A stretch of 64,000 nt of DNA from Bacillus sp. PAMC26568. Lineage in GTDB: Bacteria > Bacillota > Bacilli > Bacillales > Bacillaceae. The DNA lies in contig NZ_CP060137.1 in NCBI RefSeq assembly GCF_014235785.1, positions 2,356,001-2,420,000 of the forward strand, written 5' to 3'. The notes beneath the pieces were generated by a model. It saw only the letters and a program-made list of their open reading frames with translations. It searched no databases and was not told the origin of the DNA. The position numbers and the translations under genes were made by a program. Below, piece after piece: positions 25,395 through 33,577 of this stretch. How positions within the stretch are numbered: the first letter of the stretch is position 1; every line of letters starts with the position of its first letter.

Positions 25395-26516
25395 TCAATC
25401 CACCAATGCACTTTCCGGCTTATACAGTTCCAGATCAATTTCCAGTTCCATTCCAAGAGCAAGCTTTGCAAGCTCGGAACCTATGTATGGACCCATCGTT
25501 AAACCTGATGCGCCTAACCCATTTGCGGCTAATAATCCATTCCAGCCAGGAACCTTCCCGATTACAGGGAGAAAACCTGGAGTGAAGGGACGAAAGCCTG
25601 TCCTAGCTTCAAGAAACGTACTGTTGGCTAAACCAGGTGCTGTATCTATAGCTTTAGTAAAAACTTCCTGTAAGCCTCCGGCCGTTATTCGAACATCAAA
25701 GCCTTCTACAGCATTTTCATGCGTAGCACCCGCTACAATTCGGTCATCATCAAAAGCCAATAGATATTGATCGCTTGGAGGCATTACAACTGGCCAGTTT
25801 TTCGTCTTTTCATTTTGCATGTGCAAATGAACGATTTGTGCTTTTTGATACGTAACTTTAAAATGAATGCCAAGCGGCTCTAATATATGGCTTGCCCAAG
25901 CACCTGCACATACAATAATTTCATCACCAAGGATCGTTTTATTTCCTGTATGTACACCAATTACTTGGTTTCCCTCATAGTGCAGTGAAGCATCTCCCAT
26001 AAGAAAAACAGCTCCATTTTTTTGAGCCGCTCTCAGCAGTGCGTCCCGCAGGGCGCGGCCATCAACTCGTGCAGCTCCCTCGATATGGACAGATGCATAG
26101 TCATCTGAAAGCGGCGGAAACATTTTTTTCGTTTTTTCATGTGATAAAACAGTTATACTGCCAATTTCCGGTGCATCTTCTTTCCGTTTTATCGCACGTT
26201 CTTCAAGCTTCTTTATTTTATCTGCTTCCTTATGCAGGATAAGCGCACCCACTCGGCTGTAACCCGTGTCTGATTCCCCATCCTTCTCTAATTCATTAAT
26301 TAACTCAGGATAATACCTGGCTCCGCCTCTGGCAAGCTTATACCATGCCTGATTCCGGCGCTGTGAGACCCAAGGACATACAATACCTGCCGCAGCATCA
26401 GTAGCCTGCCCTTCATCTCTGCGATCAATTATCATGACCTCAGCTCCGCGTTTAGCTAAATGATAAGCAGTCGAAGCACCGAGTATGCCTCCACCAATAA
26501 CAATAACCTTTTTCAT
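25395..26516 (-). CDS. yurR: FAD-dependent oxidoreductase, YurR-like (DAO family)
   Basis: A 373-residue flavoenzyme of the D-amino acid oxidase/glycine oxidase family. The FAD-binding GGGILGASTAYHLAKRG lies at residues 8-24, followed by ATDAAAGIVCPW, where this group differs from GlyOX. The C-terminal FAD contact EARTGFRPFTPGFLPVIG and NGLGASGLTMGP are typical. It resembles B. subtilis YurR over the full length. Substrate likely an imino or amino acid. Its downstream neighbour is the IS200 element, so any former operon partner may be displaced. No odd residues seen. Confidence 0.87.
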   Translation of the reverse strand: MKKVIVIGGGILGASTAYHLAKRGAEVMIIDRRDEGQATDAAAGIVCPWVSQRRNQAWYKLARGGARYYPELINELEKDGESDTGYSRVGALILHKEADKIKKLEERAIKRKEDAPEIGSITVLSHEKTKKMFPPLSDDYASVHIEGAARVDGRALRDALLRAAQKNGAVFLMGDASLHYEGNQVIGVHTGNKTILGDEIIVCAGAWASHILEPLGIHFKVTYQKAQIVHLHMQNEKTKNWPVVMPPSDQYLLAFDDDRIVAGATHENAVEGFDVRITAGGLQEVFTKAIDTAPGLANSTFLEARTGFRPFTPGFLPVIGKVPGWNGLLAANGLGASGLTMGPYIGSELAKLALGMELEIDLELYKPESALVD

Positions 26517-26684
26517 ATCAAAACATCCCTTTTATATTTCTCATAACTTGCCGCAAAGTACACAAGTATTCTTTTATTACTATACATGATTTAAAGATGA
26601 GTTCCCAACCATCTTGATTTCAGCCTATCGAGACAGTTCCTGGCATAGAATGGTGTATCTAAAGATAACAAATGAGGTGTAAGA

Positions 26685-27629
26685 ATGGAACAAAGCTATT
26701 TATTATTCAAACGTTTTTTGCCCCAAGAAGCTGATATTCTGGAACTGCATGATCCTGAAAATCGCAAAGCAATCCTATTTGCTGATATAGACGGAGATCA
26801 GGTTATGGAAGCAGCAGCGGCTTACAGCTATCATGGAGAACATTATGTGATGATTTTAAAAAACAATCATAACACGTGGTATCAGGCAGCAAATATGAAG
26901 GGGAACAGCCCTTACTTTGCAGATTTTTATTCGCGCAATCGTTTTTTTGCAGCTGAAGAAAAGGGTGATGTAACGGGGGATGGTATTCCAGATACCGTTT
27001 ATCTTACTGCAAATCAAACCCCGGATAGTCCATTTCTCCAGAATATCACGCTTTTTATTAAGGATGGAAGAACCAATCAGGTTCAGCAAGTGAAACTAAA
27101 GCAAAATGCAGGATATGACCCCTCGATCTTTTTAGGTGATTTCACAGGCAATAATGTTGATGATATATTAGTAGTCATCAATTCTGGAGGCAGCGGCGGC
27201 ATTATTTATGCATATGTCTTCTCATACGCAGACAATAAATTAGAACAGATTTTTGACTCTGAAGGATTTAATGAGAAATCCAAATATGAAGTAACCTATC
27301 AAGATCAATTTAAAGCCAAGGTCGTAAGCTATAATCCTTCCAAAAAATATATCCTTGATTTGCAATACAAAGGGAAGGAATACCTGAGTGAGATCTATGA
27401 TAAGAACGGTATTTTAAAAAAACCTATAGAAGGCTGGGTACCTCCTCTGTCAGGATTATACCCCATTGACTTTGAACGTGATGGAATATTTGAACTCGAC
27501 GCATATCAAAATATACCGGGCAGATACAGTGCAGATGGGTTAGGATGGATGATGAATGTGCTGAAATGGAATGGACGGGAATTTGTGACTGACAGACAGA
27601 GTATAGCTATATTCGGTGAGGAAACATAG
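26685..27629 (+). CDS. VCBS/FG-GAP-repeat-like hypothetical protein
   Basis: A 314-residue protein with no obvious signal peptide. It carries at least three Asp-rich loops of the FG-GAP/VCBS calcium-binding kind: FADIDGDQVMEA (about residue 31), GDVTGDGIPDTVYL (about 91) and GDFTGNNVDDILVV (about 150), spaced as in a small beta-propeller. A fourth, weaker one (DFERDGIFELDAY) lies near 265. GAGGTG precedes the ATG. Similar Bacillus proteins are exported or spore-associated, but this is not shown here. The terminator after it is split by an IS element. Confidence 0.68.
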   Translation: MEQSYLLFKRFLPQEADILELHDPENRKAILFADIDGDQVMEAAAAYSYHGEHYVMILKNNHNTWYQAANMKGNSPYFADFYSRNRFFAAEEKGDVTGDGIPDTVYLTANQTPDSPFLQNITLFIKDGRTNQVQQVKLKQNAGYDPSIFLGDFTGNNVDDILVVINSGGSGGIIYAYVFSYADNKLEQIFDSEGFNEKSKYEVTYQDQFKAKVVSYNPSKKYILDLQYKGKEYLSEIYDKNGILKKPIEGWVPPLSGLYPIDFERDGIFELDAYQNIPGRYSADGLGWMMNVLKWNGREFVTDRQSIAIFGEET

Positions 27630-27630
27630 A

Positions 27631-27642
27631 AAAAAAGAGCTG
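27631..27642 (+). terminator. left arm of a terminator split by the IS3 element
   Basis: AAAAAAGAGCTG here is complementary to CAGCTCTTTTTT at 29128-29139, on the other side of the IS. Without the insertion they would form a short-looped terminator for the gene ending at 27629. Confidence 0.7.
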
Positions 27643-27677
27643 AATGTGATGTGACCCCCAAAAGTTAAAGTTTTATA

Positions 27678-28519
27678 TTATGCTGCTAATTGGCTGGTGT
27701 GGATACGGTATTGAACCGGACTCATGCCTGCCAATTTCTGCTTTATACGTTTGTTATTATAATAAATAATATATTCTTCAATCTTCTTTTTTAAATCTTC
27801 AAATGAACATCGGACCTCACCGTGATACATCTCTTGTTTTAACAGGCCAAAAAAGTTCTCCATAGGCGAATTATCAATACAGTTTCCTTTTCTCGACATA
27901 CTCTGAAATACCTTGTTTTCTCTCAGTGTCTTTACCCATTTTATATGTTGATAGTGCCAACCCTGATCAGAATGTATAGTTGTCCTGTATTTTGAGTCTT
28001 TTACGATTTCAAGGGCTTCCTCGAGAGGTTTTAACGCAAGTTCTAAGCTTGGGCGCATACTAATCCCATACGAAAGAATTTCACCATTAAACATATCCAT
28101 GATTGGATTTAGATACAATTTAACACTATCTAAACACTTAAATTCTGTGATATCTGTTGTTAATTTTTGATGGCTTACATTTGTGTGAAAACGACGATTA
28201 ATACGATTCTTCGCAATTGCTCCAACCGTTCCTTTATATGAACTATACTTGCGTGATTTTCGCCTGAACTTTTCACCTTTGAGTCCAAGTTTCTTCATAA
28301 TACGTTGAACCTTTTTATGATTTACCTTTAAACCTCGGTTTCCTAATTCCAAATGGACACGACGATAACCATAATTGCCGTGGTTTTCTTCAAAAATTAA
28401 TTGAATGCATGCTTCTAGTTCTTCATCAGGATTCTTCTTCTTCATCATTTTTATGTGATAGTGAAAAGTAGATTCTGGAATACCAACTATCTGTAAAACA
28501 TCTTTTAATTGGAATTTTT
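27678..28519 (-). CDS. IS3 transposase OrfB (catalytic part)
   Basis: The DDE integrase part, expressed by -1 frameshifting from orfA. The catalytic triad is visible: Asp in TTDITEF, Asp in HSDQGWHY and Glu in NSPMENFFG. The HTH_21-type N-terminus (HGNYGYRRVHLELGNRG) precedes it. The frame stays open upstream of its first ATG (28448) and overlaps the end of orfA with DVLQIVGIPESTFHYH, so the start given is the extent of the overlapping frame. No inactivating mutation seen. Confidence 0.88.
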
Positions 28520-29086
28520 CTTTGAGTTCGAATGATAGCGCTGCTTGTGCTTTTCGAGATAGCCTTCCGGATCCATCTGAAAAGCTCGCAACTTTTTTAA
28601 GTATTCTACCTCTAAACGAAGAAGTTCATTTTCTCTTTCCAACTTTTGTTCGTAAGTCATTTTCGTTTCTTCTGTTGGTTTGTTCTGTCTTTTCTTATTC
28701 TTATCAGACATAGGCGGCCGTCCTTTTGGTCTTTCCAGAAATTCAGCACCACCCTCCAAAAAAGCTTTTTTCCAAGAAGCGATCATAGGAGGATTTGTTA
28801 ACCCGAATTGAAGAGCTGTTTCCGTTTCTGAAGAACCTGTTCTTTTCATAAAGCTTAATACATCAAGTTTGAATTGAACAGAATAAGTTTCTCTATGCTG
28901 CTTTTTTGTTAATCCCTTTGCTCCAAACTTCTCGTATATATCTATCCATCTCTGAACTTGTGAATATGACTTTATACCATGTTTCTTAGCTAAAAGCTTG
29001 TGTCCAAGTTTTCCTTCTTGATACTCTCTTACAACCATAAGTTTAAATTCATCACTATACTTAGCCATAAAATAAAAACACCCCAA
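28505..29086 (-). CDS. IS3 transposase OrfA
   Basis: A 193-residue DNA-binding protein with two helix-turn-helix units (DEFKLMVVREYQEGKLGHK and VQFKLDVLSFMKRTGSSETE) and a C-terminal leucine-rich coiled coil (YEQKLERENELLRLEVEYL). The end overlaps orfB, and an A-rich AAAGAAAAAT just before the stop is a plausible slippery site for the fused OrfAB. The product of orfA alone usually restrains transposition. Confidence 0.88.
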   Translation of the reverse strand: MGCFYFMAKYSDEFKLMVVREYQEGKLGHKLLAKKHGIKSYSQVQRWIDIYEKFGAKGLTKKQHRETYSVQFKLDVLSFMKRTGSSETETALQFGLTNPPMIASWKKAFLEGGAEFLERPKGRPPMSDKNKKRQNKPTEETKMTYEQKLERENELLRLEVEYLKKLRAFQMDPEGYLEKHKQRYHSNSKKNSN

Positions 29087-29127
29087 AAGTCAGATTTCAC
29101 TCTAACTTTTGGGGTGCAGTACCATGA

Positions 29128-29140
29128 CAGCTCTTTTTTT
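29128..29140 (+). terminator. right arm of the split terminator
   Basis: CAGCTCTTTTTTT, complementary to 27631-27642. See the left arm. Confidence 0.7.
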
Positions 29141-29200
29141 GACAATTTTCTATAGAATTATTGAGTGTAATTAAGAATACCGAATTTTGCACAAAGAATT

Positions 29201-29650
29201 TTAATCAACAATCAAATAAGCAATCATCGGTACTCCTTGTCCATGATGGGAATGCGTATCACAAATCAGACGATATATGCCTTCTTCTTCAAATTTTAAC
29301 GGAATGACTGTCTTTGAACCTTTCTTCACAACCCCTGTTATATCCGTACCTTCTATACGGAAAGGGTGCTCGCTTCCATTTATCCCATGAATCGTGACTG
29401 TCACGTTTTCACCTCGGGGGATATAAATTGTTCCTGGATCCCATCTGTAGGCTTCAATTTCTTTTCCATCAGCTGTTTTTGATTTGAATTCTCCAGTCAC
29501 CATATGAATTTCTAAATTCGTGCTGTCATTTTCAAGTTTTGCAGTCGGAGAAGTTATTGGATTGAAATAATACCAGCCGCCAAATCCAAGAATTACAAAA
29601 AGGGCTAATCCAAGAAAAATCCATTTCTTTTCAATTAAAACAAAGCGCAT
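29201..29650 (-). CDS. membrane-anchored cupredoxin-domain protein
   Basis: A 149-residue protein with an N-terminal membrane anchor (residues 10-27, IFLGLALFVILGFGGWYYF) and an extracytoplasmic cupredoxin domain. The C-terminal copper-site pattern is visible as LICDTHSHHGQGVPMIAY (Cys, His, Met), with an upstream His in GSEHPFRIEG. This is the type found in cytochrome oxidase subunit II and nitrous oxide reductase-like proteins. It could act in copper handling or electron transfer. GGGAGG precedes the ATG. Nearby genes give no clue. Confidence 0.8.
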   Translation of the reverse strand: MRFVLIEKKWIFLGLALFVILGFGGWYYFNPITSPTAKLENDSTNLEIHMVTGEFKSKTADGKEIEAYRWDPGTIYIPRGENVTVTIHGINGSEHPFRIEGTDITGVVKKGSKTVIPLKFEEEGIYRLICDTHSHHGQGVPMIAYLIVD

Positions 29651-29792
29651 GTTTATAACCTCCCTATTAGTCTTTCTCTCATTTATATGAGAGGGAGGAG
29701 TAAAACTTGTCTTATCTTTTAGGGTTATTTTACTTTAAAAGGAATAGACCTTTCTATTTTTACAAAAGCTTGTAGAAAAGGAGTTGTTTATT

Positions 29793-29957
29793 ATGAATAA
29801 AGAAAAGAATGATTCGCTGCTGAGAGAGAAGGACGATCATGCACATCCAAATTATGAAGACATTTCAGGGGATTCTGTCGATGAACTTAGAAATGAAGAA
29901 TCAGCGAACATTCTATTAGGCGGAGATGAAATAAAACAACAGAACGAGAATTTATAA
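29793..29957 (+). CDS. small acidic hypothetical protein
   Basis: A 54-residue hydrophilic protein, very acidic (DDHAHPNYEDISGDSVDELR), with AAAAGGAG upstream of the ATG. No Trp or Cys. No family recognised. It has its own terminator. The strong ribosome binding site and biased composition argue that it is real. Confidence 0.6.
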   Translation: MNKEKNDSLLREKDDHAHPNYEDISGDSVDELRNEESANILLGGDEIKQQNENL

Positions 29958-29962
29958 ACTGC

Positions 29963-30002
29963 ATTTTAAAAGGTATGTCAAATTTGACATACCTTTTAAA
30001 AT
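29963..30002. terminator. bidirectional terminator, perfect 40-base palindrome
   Basis: ATTTTAAAAGGTATGTCAAA is followed immediately by its exact reverse complement. It lies between two convergent genes and ends in T-runs on both strands. Confidence 0.85.
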
Positions 30003-30006
30003 TATT

Positions 30007-30282
30007 TCATTCCTCATTAAAAAATTCGCTATTAAAAAGATTATAAGAGTCATCTTCATCCTCAGTTTTCAACGATGAATCCGAAGTATGGCTTTTTCTT
30101 CTTCGATTTAAATCTTTAAATTCCGCTTCAAGAAATTCTGCCTGATGATGCGATAGCTTTATTGTTACTTCATTATTATTTTCATCTGCAGCTTTCAGCA
30201 GAACATAGCTGTCTGCAGAATCCCGCAATGTGACATTGCTGAGAGTTAAATTCATGTGATTTAGTTCATATCTTGCTTTCAT
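30007..30282 (-). CDS. hypothetical protein
   Basis: A 91-residue protein I do not recognise. The ATG at 30282 is chosen because CTGGAGGTC precedes it. The longer frame lacks such a site. The first half is beta-rich (LTLSNVTLRDSADSYVLL), the second a charged helix (HHQAEFLEAEFKDLNRRR) and an acidic tail. Cytosolic. Convergent with the small acidic gene. Confidence 0.55.
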   Translation of the reverse strand: MKARYELNHMNLTLSNVTLRDSADSYVLLKAADENNNEVTIKLSHHQAEFLEAEFKDLNRRRKSHTSDSSLKTEDEDDSYNLFNSEFFNEE

Positions 30283-30493
30283 TCTCAAAAAGACCTCCAG
30301 TGGCCGCTTAGTTATAAATACTATTCTATATTTATCCTTCCAAAAGTACAATGAACGACTAATAAATCAAGGAATTAGACAAAATGTTAAATCTCATCTT
30401 ATATGATCTGACATAACGAAACATGTAAAATGACGGTATTTTCGATACTATTAAGACAGAATATTCTATCAACTGTACGGAAAGGGGATTTCT

Positions 30494-31750
30494 ATGGCAG
30501 AAAAAACACAGATAATAAATAAAGCAAGGCTGGAACAAAGAATACATACTCTCTCACAAATAGGAAAAATCAGTGAGACAGGTGTCTGCAGACTAGCATT
30601 ATCAAAAGAGGATAAGCAAGCCGTTGAAACAGTCAAACAGTGGATGGAAGACGCAGGTTTAACCGCCAGAATAGATCATTTTGGAAACCTGATCGGCCGA
30701 TTAGAGGGAAGAAATTCTGAAGCCCCCATTTTAATGCTCGGTTCACATATTGACTCACAGCCTTATGCTGGCAGATTTGATGGAGTCATTGGTGTATTAG
30801 GCGCACTTGAAGCTGTTCAAAGAATGCAAGAGCTAAACATCTTGCCAAATATGCCGATTGAAATTGTTGCTTTTTGTGATGAGGAAGGATGCCGCTTTAA
30901 TAAAGGGTTGTTCGGCGTTAGAGGAATGCTCGGAAAACTGGAAGAGGGTGAATTGGAACGGAAAGATAAAAATGGAATCACCAGAAGGCAAGCATTGGAG
31001 GATTTCGGCTGTGATCCGAGAAAGTTTAAGGAATCAGAGTATCCGGCAGGAAGTATTTCTGCTTTTCTTGAAATGCATATTGAACAAGGTCCGATCCTTG
31101 AAGCGAAAAAAACACCAGTTGGAATTGTAACTGGAATTTCTGGACCATTATGGCTGACTGTGGAATTAGAAGGTTTCGCTGGACATGCAGGATCTGTACC
31201 AATGCATATGCGGCAGGATGCGTTAGTTGGTGCAGCCAAAATTGTTGTAGCCCTTAATGAATTAGCGAGCCAGGATGTGGAAGCACCAACAGTCGGTACA
31301 GTTGGAAGCATGAACATATTTCCTGACTCCAGAAACATTATTCCAGAGAAGGTCCAATTCACCATTGACTTAAGAGATATTGAGATTGAAAGACGGAATC
31401 AAATGGAAGAGAAATTAAGAAAAAAAATACATGACATAGCAGAATACCATGATTTAATCTATAAAATTATTGAAGATACAAATAGTGAACCCCGATATTG
31501 TTCTGAAAGAATTATGCAAGTCATGAGGAACGAAAGCAGTGAAATGGGATTAAAACCAATTGAATTAATGAGCGGACCCTTTCACGATTCACTGGCCATG
31601 TCCTACGAATGTGAATATGGAATGATCTTTGTTCGATGTAAAGACGGGATTAGCCATAATCCAAAAGAGTATTCAACAATGGAAGATATCTCACTTGGTG
31701 CAGAACTTTTGTATCGGACAGCAATAAAAATAGCGCTTGATAACGAATAG
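30494..31750 (+). CDS. M20 family Zn-dependent amidohydrolase (hydantoinase/carbamoylase type)
   Basis: A 418-residue cytosolic dinuclear metallohydrolase of the N-carbamoyl-L-amino acid hydrolase/allantoate amidohydrolase group. Metal ligands are visible: His and Asp in GSHIDSQPYAGRFDG, Glu-Glu in AFCDEEGCRF, His in MHIEQGP and the late His in SGPFHDS. The dimerisation domain with GFAGHAGSVPMHMRQDA lies in the middle. GGGGATTT precedes the ATG. No hydantoinase or allantoinase gene is adjacent, so the substrate cannot be decided. Confidence 0.9.
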   Translation: MAEKTQIINKARLEQRIHTLSQIGKISETGVCRLALSKEDKQAVETVKQWMEDAGLTARIDHFGNLIGRLEGRNSEAPILMLGSHIDSQPYAGRFDGVIGVLGALEAVQRMQELNILPNMPIEIVAFCDEEGCRFNKGLFGVRGMLGKLEEGELERKDKNGITRRQALEDFGCDPRKFKESEYPAGSISAFLEMHIEQGPILEAKKTPVGIVTGISGPLWLTVELEGFAGHAGSVPMHMRQDALVGAAKIVVALNELASQDVEAPTVGTVGSMNIFPDSRNIIPEKVQFTIDLRDIEIERRNQMEEKLRKKIHDIAEYHDLIYKIIEDTNSEPRYCSERIMQVMRNESSEMGLKPIELMSGPFHDSLAMSYECEYGMIFVRCKDGISHNPKEYSTMEDISLGAELLYRTAIKIALDNE

Positions 31751-31788
31751 CCTCTTATCATTTTGCGGCATCTTTATCTGCAGACAAT

Positions 31789-31830
31789 AATCGTCGGTAT
31801 CCTAGTATTTAATAGGAGCTGACGATTTTT
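31789..31830 (+). terminator. rho-independent terminator of the M20 gene
   Basis: AATCGTC and TCCTA pair with TAGGA and GACGATT, with an internal loop, followed by TTT. Confidence 0.75.
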
Positions 31831-31957
31831 GTTTGTTAGATTCTTTACATAGGAATATTGAGATACTATTATGAAGATTAGGCTATCGATAAAACAGCTG
31901 AATTCAAACGTGAATTTAACGAAGAAAATGAATGATCCAACTATTGAAAGTGATGTG

Positions 31958-32644
31958 ATGAATAGGATGGTAAAAAAAATCGCTCTATCATGGAGCGGCG
32001 GCAAAGATGGCTGTATGGCGCTCCATAAGCTTATACAACAAGGTCATGAGATTGCTTGTCTAATAACAACTGTACCAGCAGAGATCGGAAGAACGTTTGG
32101 CCATGGAGAAAAAATGGAAGCCATACAGTTTCAAAGCGAGGCATTAGGAATTCCGGTCCATTTCATAGAATGCACATTTGAAGGATATACGCAGAGTTTT
32201 ATAGACGCACTTAAACACTTGAAGAAAAAATACAGCCTTACAAGTGCAGCTTTCGGGGATTTATATCTAGATGAACACCGCACCTGGGGAGAAAAGGTTA
32301 CAGACTCAGCGGGAGTAGAAGCACTTTACCCGCTATGGATGGAGAAAAAGGAAGCAGCGCAAGCTCTTCAAGCATTTGCAAACAGCGGATATAAAGCAGT
32401 CATCATAAGAACTCAGAATGATGTGCTTGATGATACATGGCTTGGCAAGGAAATTGATCAGGAACTAATCGAAAGAATGCACTCACAGCCGATATGTCCT
32501 ATGGGTGAGGCAGGTGAGTATCATACCTTTGTGTTTGATGGGCCATTATTTAAAAAGACGATTGAACTGAGATTTGGAGAGAAACTTCAAATGGAGACAA
32601 CAACGCGCCTCGAGCTTGAGGATTTAACAATGATCTCTAAATAA
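31958..32644 (+). CDS. Dph6-like ATP pyrophosphatase (adenine nucleotide alpha hydrolase fold)
   Basis: A 228-residue cytosolic enzyme with the PP-loop SWSGGKDGCMAL near the N-terminus. The family includes diphthine-ammonia ligase of archaea and eukaryotes. Bacteria lack diphthamide, so another ATP-dependent amidation is likely. FGDLYLDEHRTWGEKV and CPMGEAGEYHTFVFDGP are family hallmarks. The start is uncertain: ATG at 31958 (AAAGTGAT upstream) or 31967. The frame runs further upstream to 31871. It directly precedes the cobalamin riboswitch, which hints at a link to corrinoid metabolism, but the riboswitch terminator separates it from the operon. Confidence 0.78.
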   Translation: MNRMVKKIALSWSGGKDGCMALHKLIQQGHEIACLITTVPAEIGRTFGHGEKMEAIQFQSEALGIPVHFIECTFEGYTQSFIDALKHLKKKYSLTSAAFGDLYLDEHRTWGEKVTDSAGVEALYPLWMEKKEAAQALQAFANSGYKAVIIRTQNDVLDDTWLGKEIDQELIERMHSQPICPMGEAGEYHTFVFDGPLFKKTIELRFGEKLQMETTTRLELEDLTMISK

Positions 32645-32737
32645 CCTGAATCAGATATTCTTTTGGAAGGCAAAAAAGAATTTGGTGACATTTCCAGATG
32701 AATAGATTACAATGAACAAAAAAATATGATTCTTTAA

Positions 32738-32890
32738 AAGTGCCTAATTGCTAGGATAATAGGGAAACCGGTGAAAATCCGGTGCAGCCCCCGCTACTGT
32801 AAACGCAGATTCGTTTGAAATGCCCACTGACTTGAAGAGTCGGGAAGGGTCAAACGGAAATGAAGCGTGAAGCCAGGAGACCTGCTTTTA
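32738..32890 (+). ncRNA. cobalamin riboswitch aptamer
   Basis: The conserved core elements occur in order: GGATAATAGGGAAACCGGTG, AATCCGGTGCAGCCCCCGC (B12 box region), CTACTGTAA, and the closing GAAGCCAGGAGACCTGC. The outer stem is the AGG/CCT type. It senses adenosylcobalamin and controls the corrinoid operon that begins at 33035. Confidence 0.96.
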
Positions 32891-32961
32891 AAGTTTTTGC
32901 TTGTTTTTCGGTGGGAAGAATAAGTCAGGAACCCTTTTTGTGCGTTTTATTTAGCTTATTA

Positions 32962-32996
32962 AAGGCCTTGACTGACTTCAGTTCAAGGTCTTTTTT
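32962..32996 (+). terminator. riboswitch expression-platform terminator
   Basis: GGCCTTGACTGA pairs with TCAGTTCAAGGTC (one bulge), followed by six T, 70 bases after the aptamer and 40 before cobO. Ligand binding should favour this terminator. Confidence 0.85.
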
Positions 32997-33034
32997 ATAT
33001 TTATTAATAAAAGATGGGAGATGGATGGATAACA

Positions 33035-33577
33035 GTGAATGATCAAAATGGAAGAATACTTGTTTATACGGGGAATGGCAAAGGTAAAACAACCGCAGCC
33101 ATTGGACTTGCCGTGCGGGCGATTGGAAGAGATATGAAAGTATCCATGCTGCAATTTATTAAATCACCTGATAGAACCTATGGAGAAAAAAATGTACTTG
33201 AAAAACTAAACGGTGCCGAAATCCAGCAGCTCGGCGTTGGATTTACATGGACAAAAACACCTGATGAGCACCGGCAAGCGTTAAAATCTGCATGGAATCT
33301 TGCTAAGGAAAAAATTATGTGCGGGAAGTATAACCTCGTCATTCTCGATGAAATCAATAATGCACTGGCGATACATACTTTTCCGATAAATGATGTACTG
33401 CCGATTGAGGAAGTCATACATACGATTAAAAATCGTCCTCCACATGTTCATGTTGTTCTTACAGGAAGAGATGCAAAAGACGAAATAAAGGAGATCGCTG
33501 ACCTTGTGTCTGTGATCAATGTGGAAAAGCACTACTATGATGAAGGTGTAGAGGCGATTTATGGGATTGAATATTGA
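33035..33577 (+). CDS. cobO: cob(I)yrinic acid a,c-diamide adenosyltransferase (CobO/BtuR type)
   Basis: A 180-residue P-loop enzyme that adds the 5'-deoxyadenosyl group from ATP to cob(I)alamin precursors. Seen are Walker A YTGNGKGKTTAAIGLA near residue 15, MLQFIKSPDRTYGE, and the DEINNAL Walker-B region with RPPHVHVVLTGRDA. GTG at 33035 is preferred, with GGATGG eight bases before. An ATG at 33014 lacks one. First gene of the riboswitch-controlled operon. Its end overlaps the next gene by 17 bases. Confidence 0.93.
   Translation: MNDQNGRILVYTGNGKGKTTAAIGLAVRAIGRDMKVSMLQFIKSPDRTYGEKNVLEKLNGAEIQQLGVGFTWTKTPDEHRQALKSAWNLAKEKIMCGKYNLVILDEINNALAIHTFPINDVLPIEEVIHTIKNRPPHVHVVLTGRDAKDEIKEIADLVSVINVEKHYYDEGVEAIYGIEY

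Larger units (their letters stand above)
27647..29124 (-). mobile_element. IS3 family (IS150-type) insertion sequence
   Basis: About 1.48 kb with two overlapping transposase frames on the minus strand. The ends share an imperfect inverted repeat: left CCCCCAAAAGTTAAAGT, right (minus strand) ACCCCAAAAGTTAGAGT, and both ends begin with TG within a few bases outside. No clear target duplication could be assigned, so the outer boundaries are accurate to about five bases. The element looks intact. Confidence 0.82.

Noticed and set aside
25360-25770. 136-codon plus-strand frame over the YurR-like gene
   Set aside because: Shadow of the flavoprotein gene, which has a complete FAD motif.
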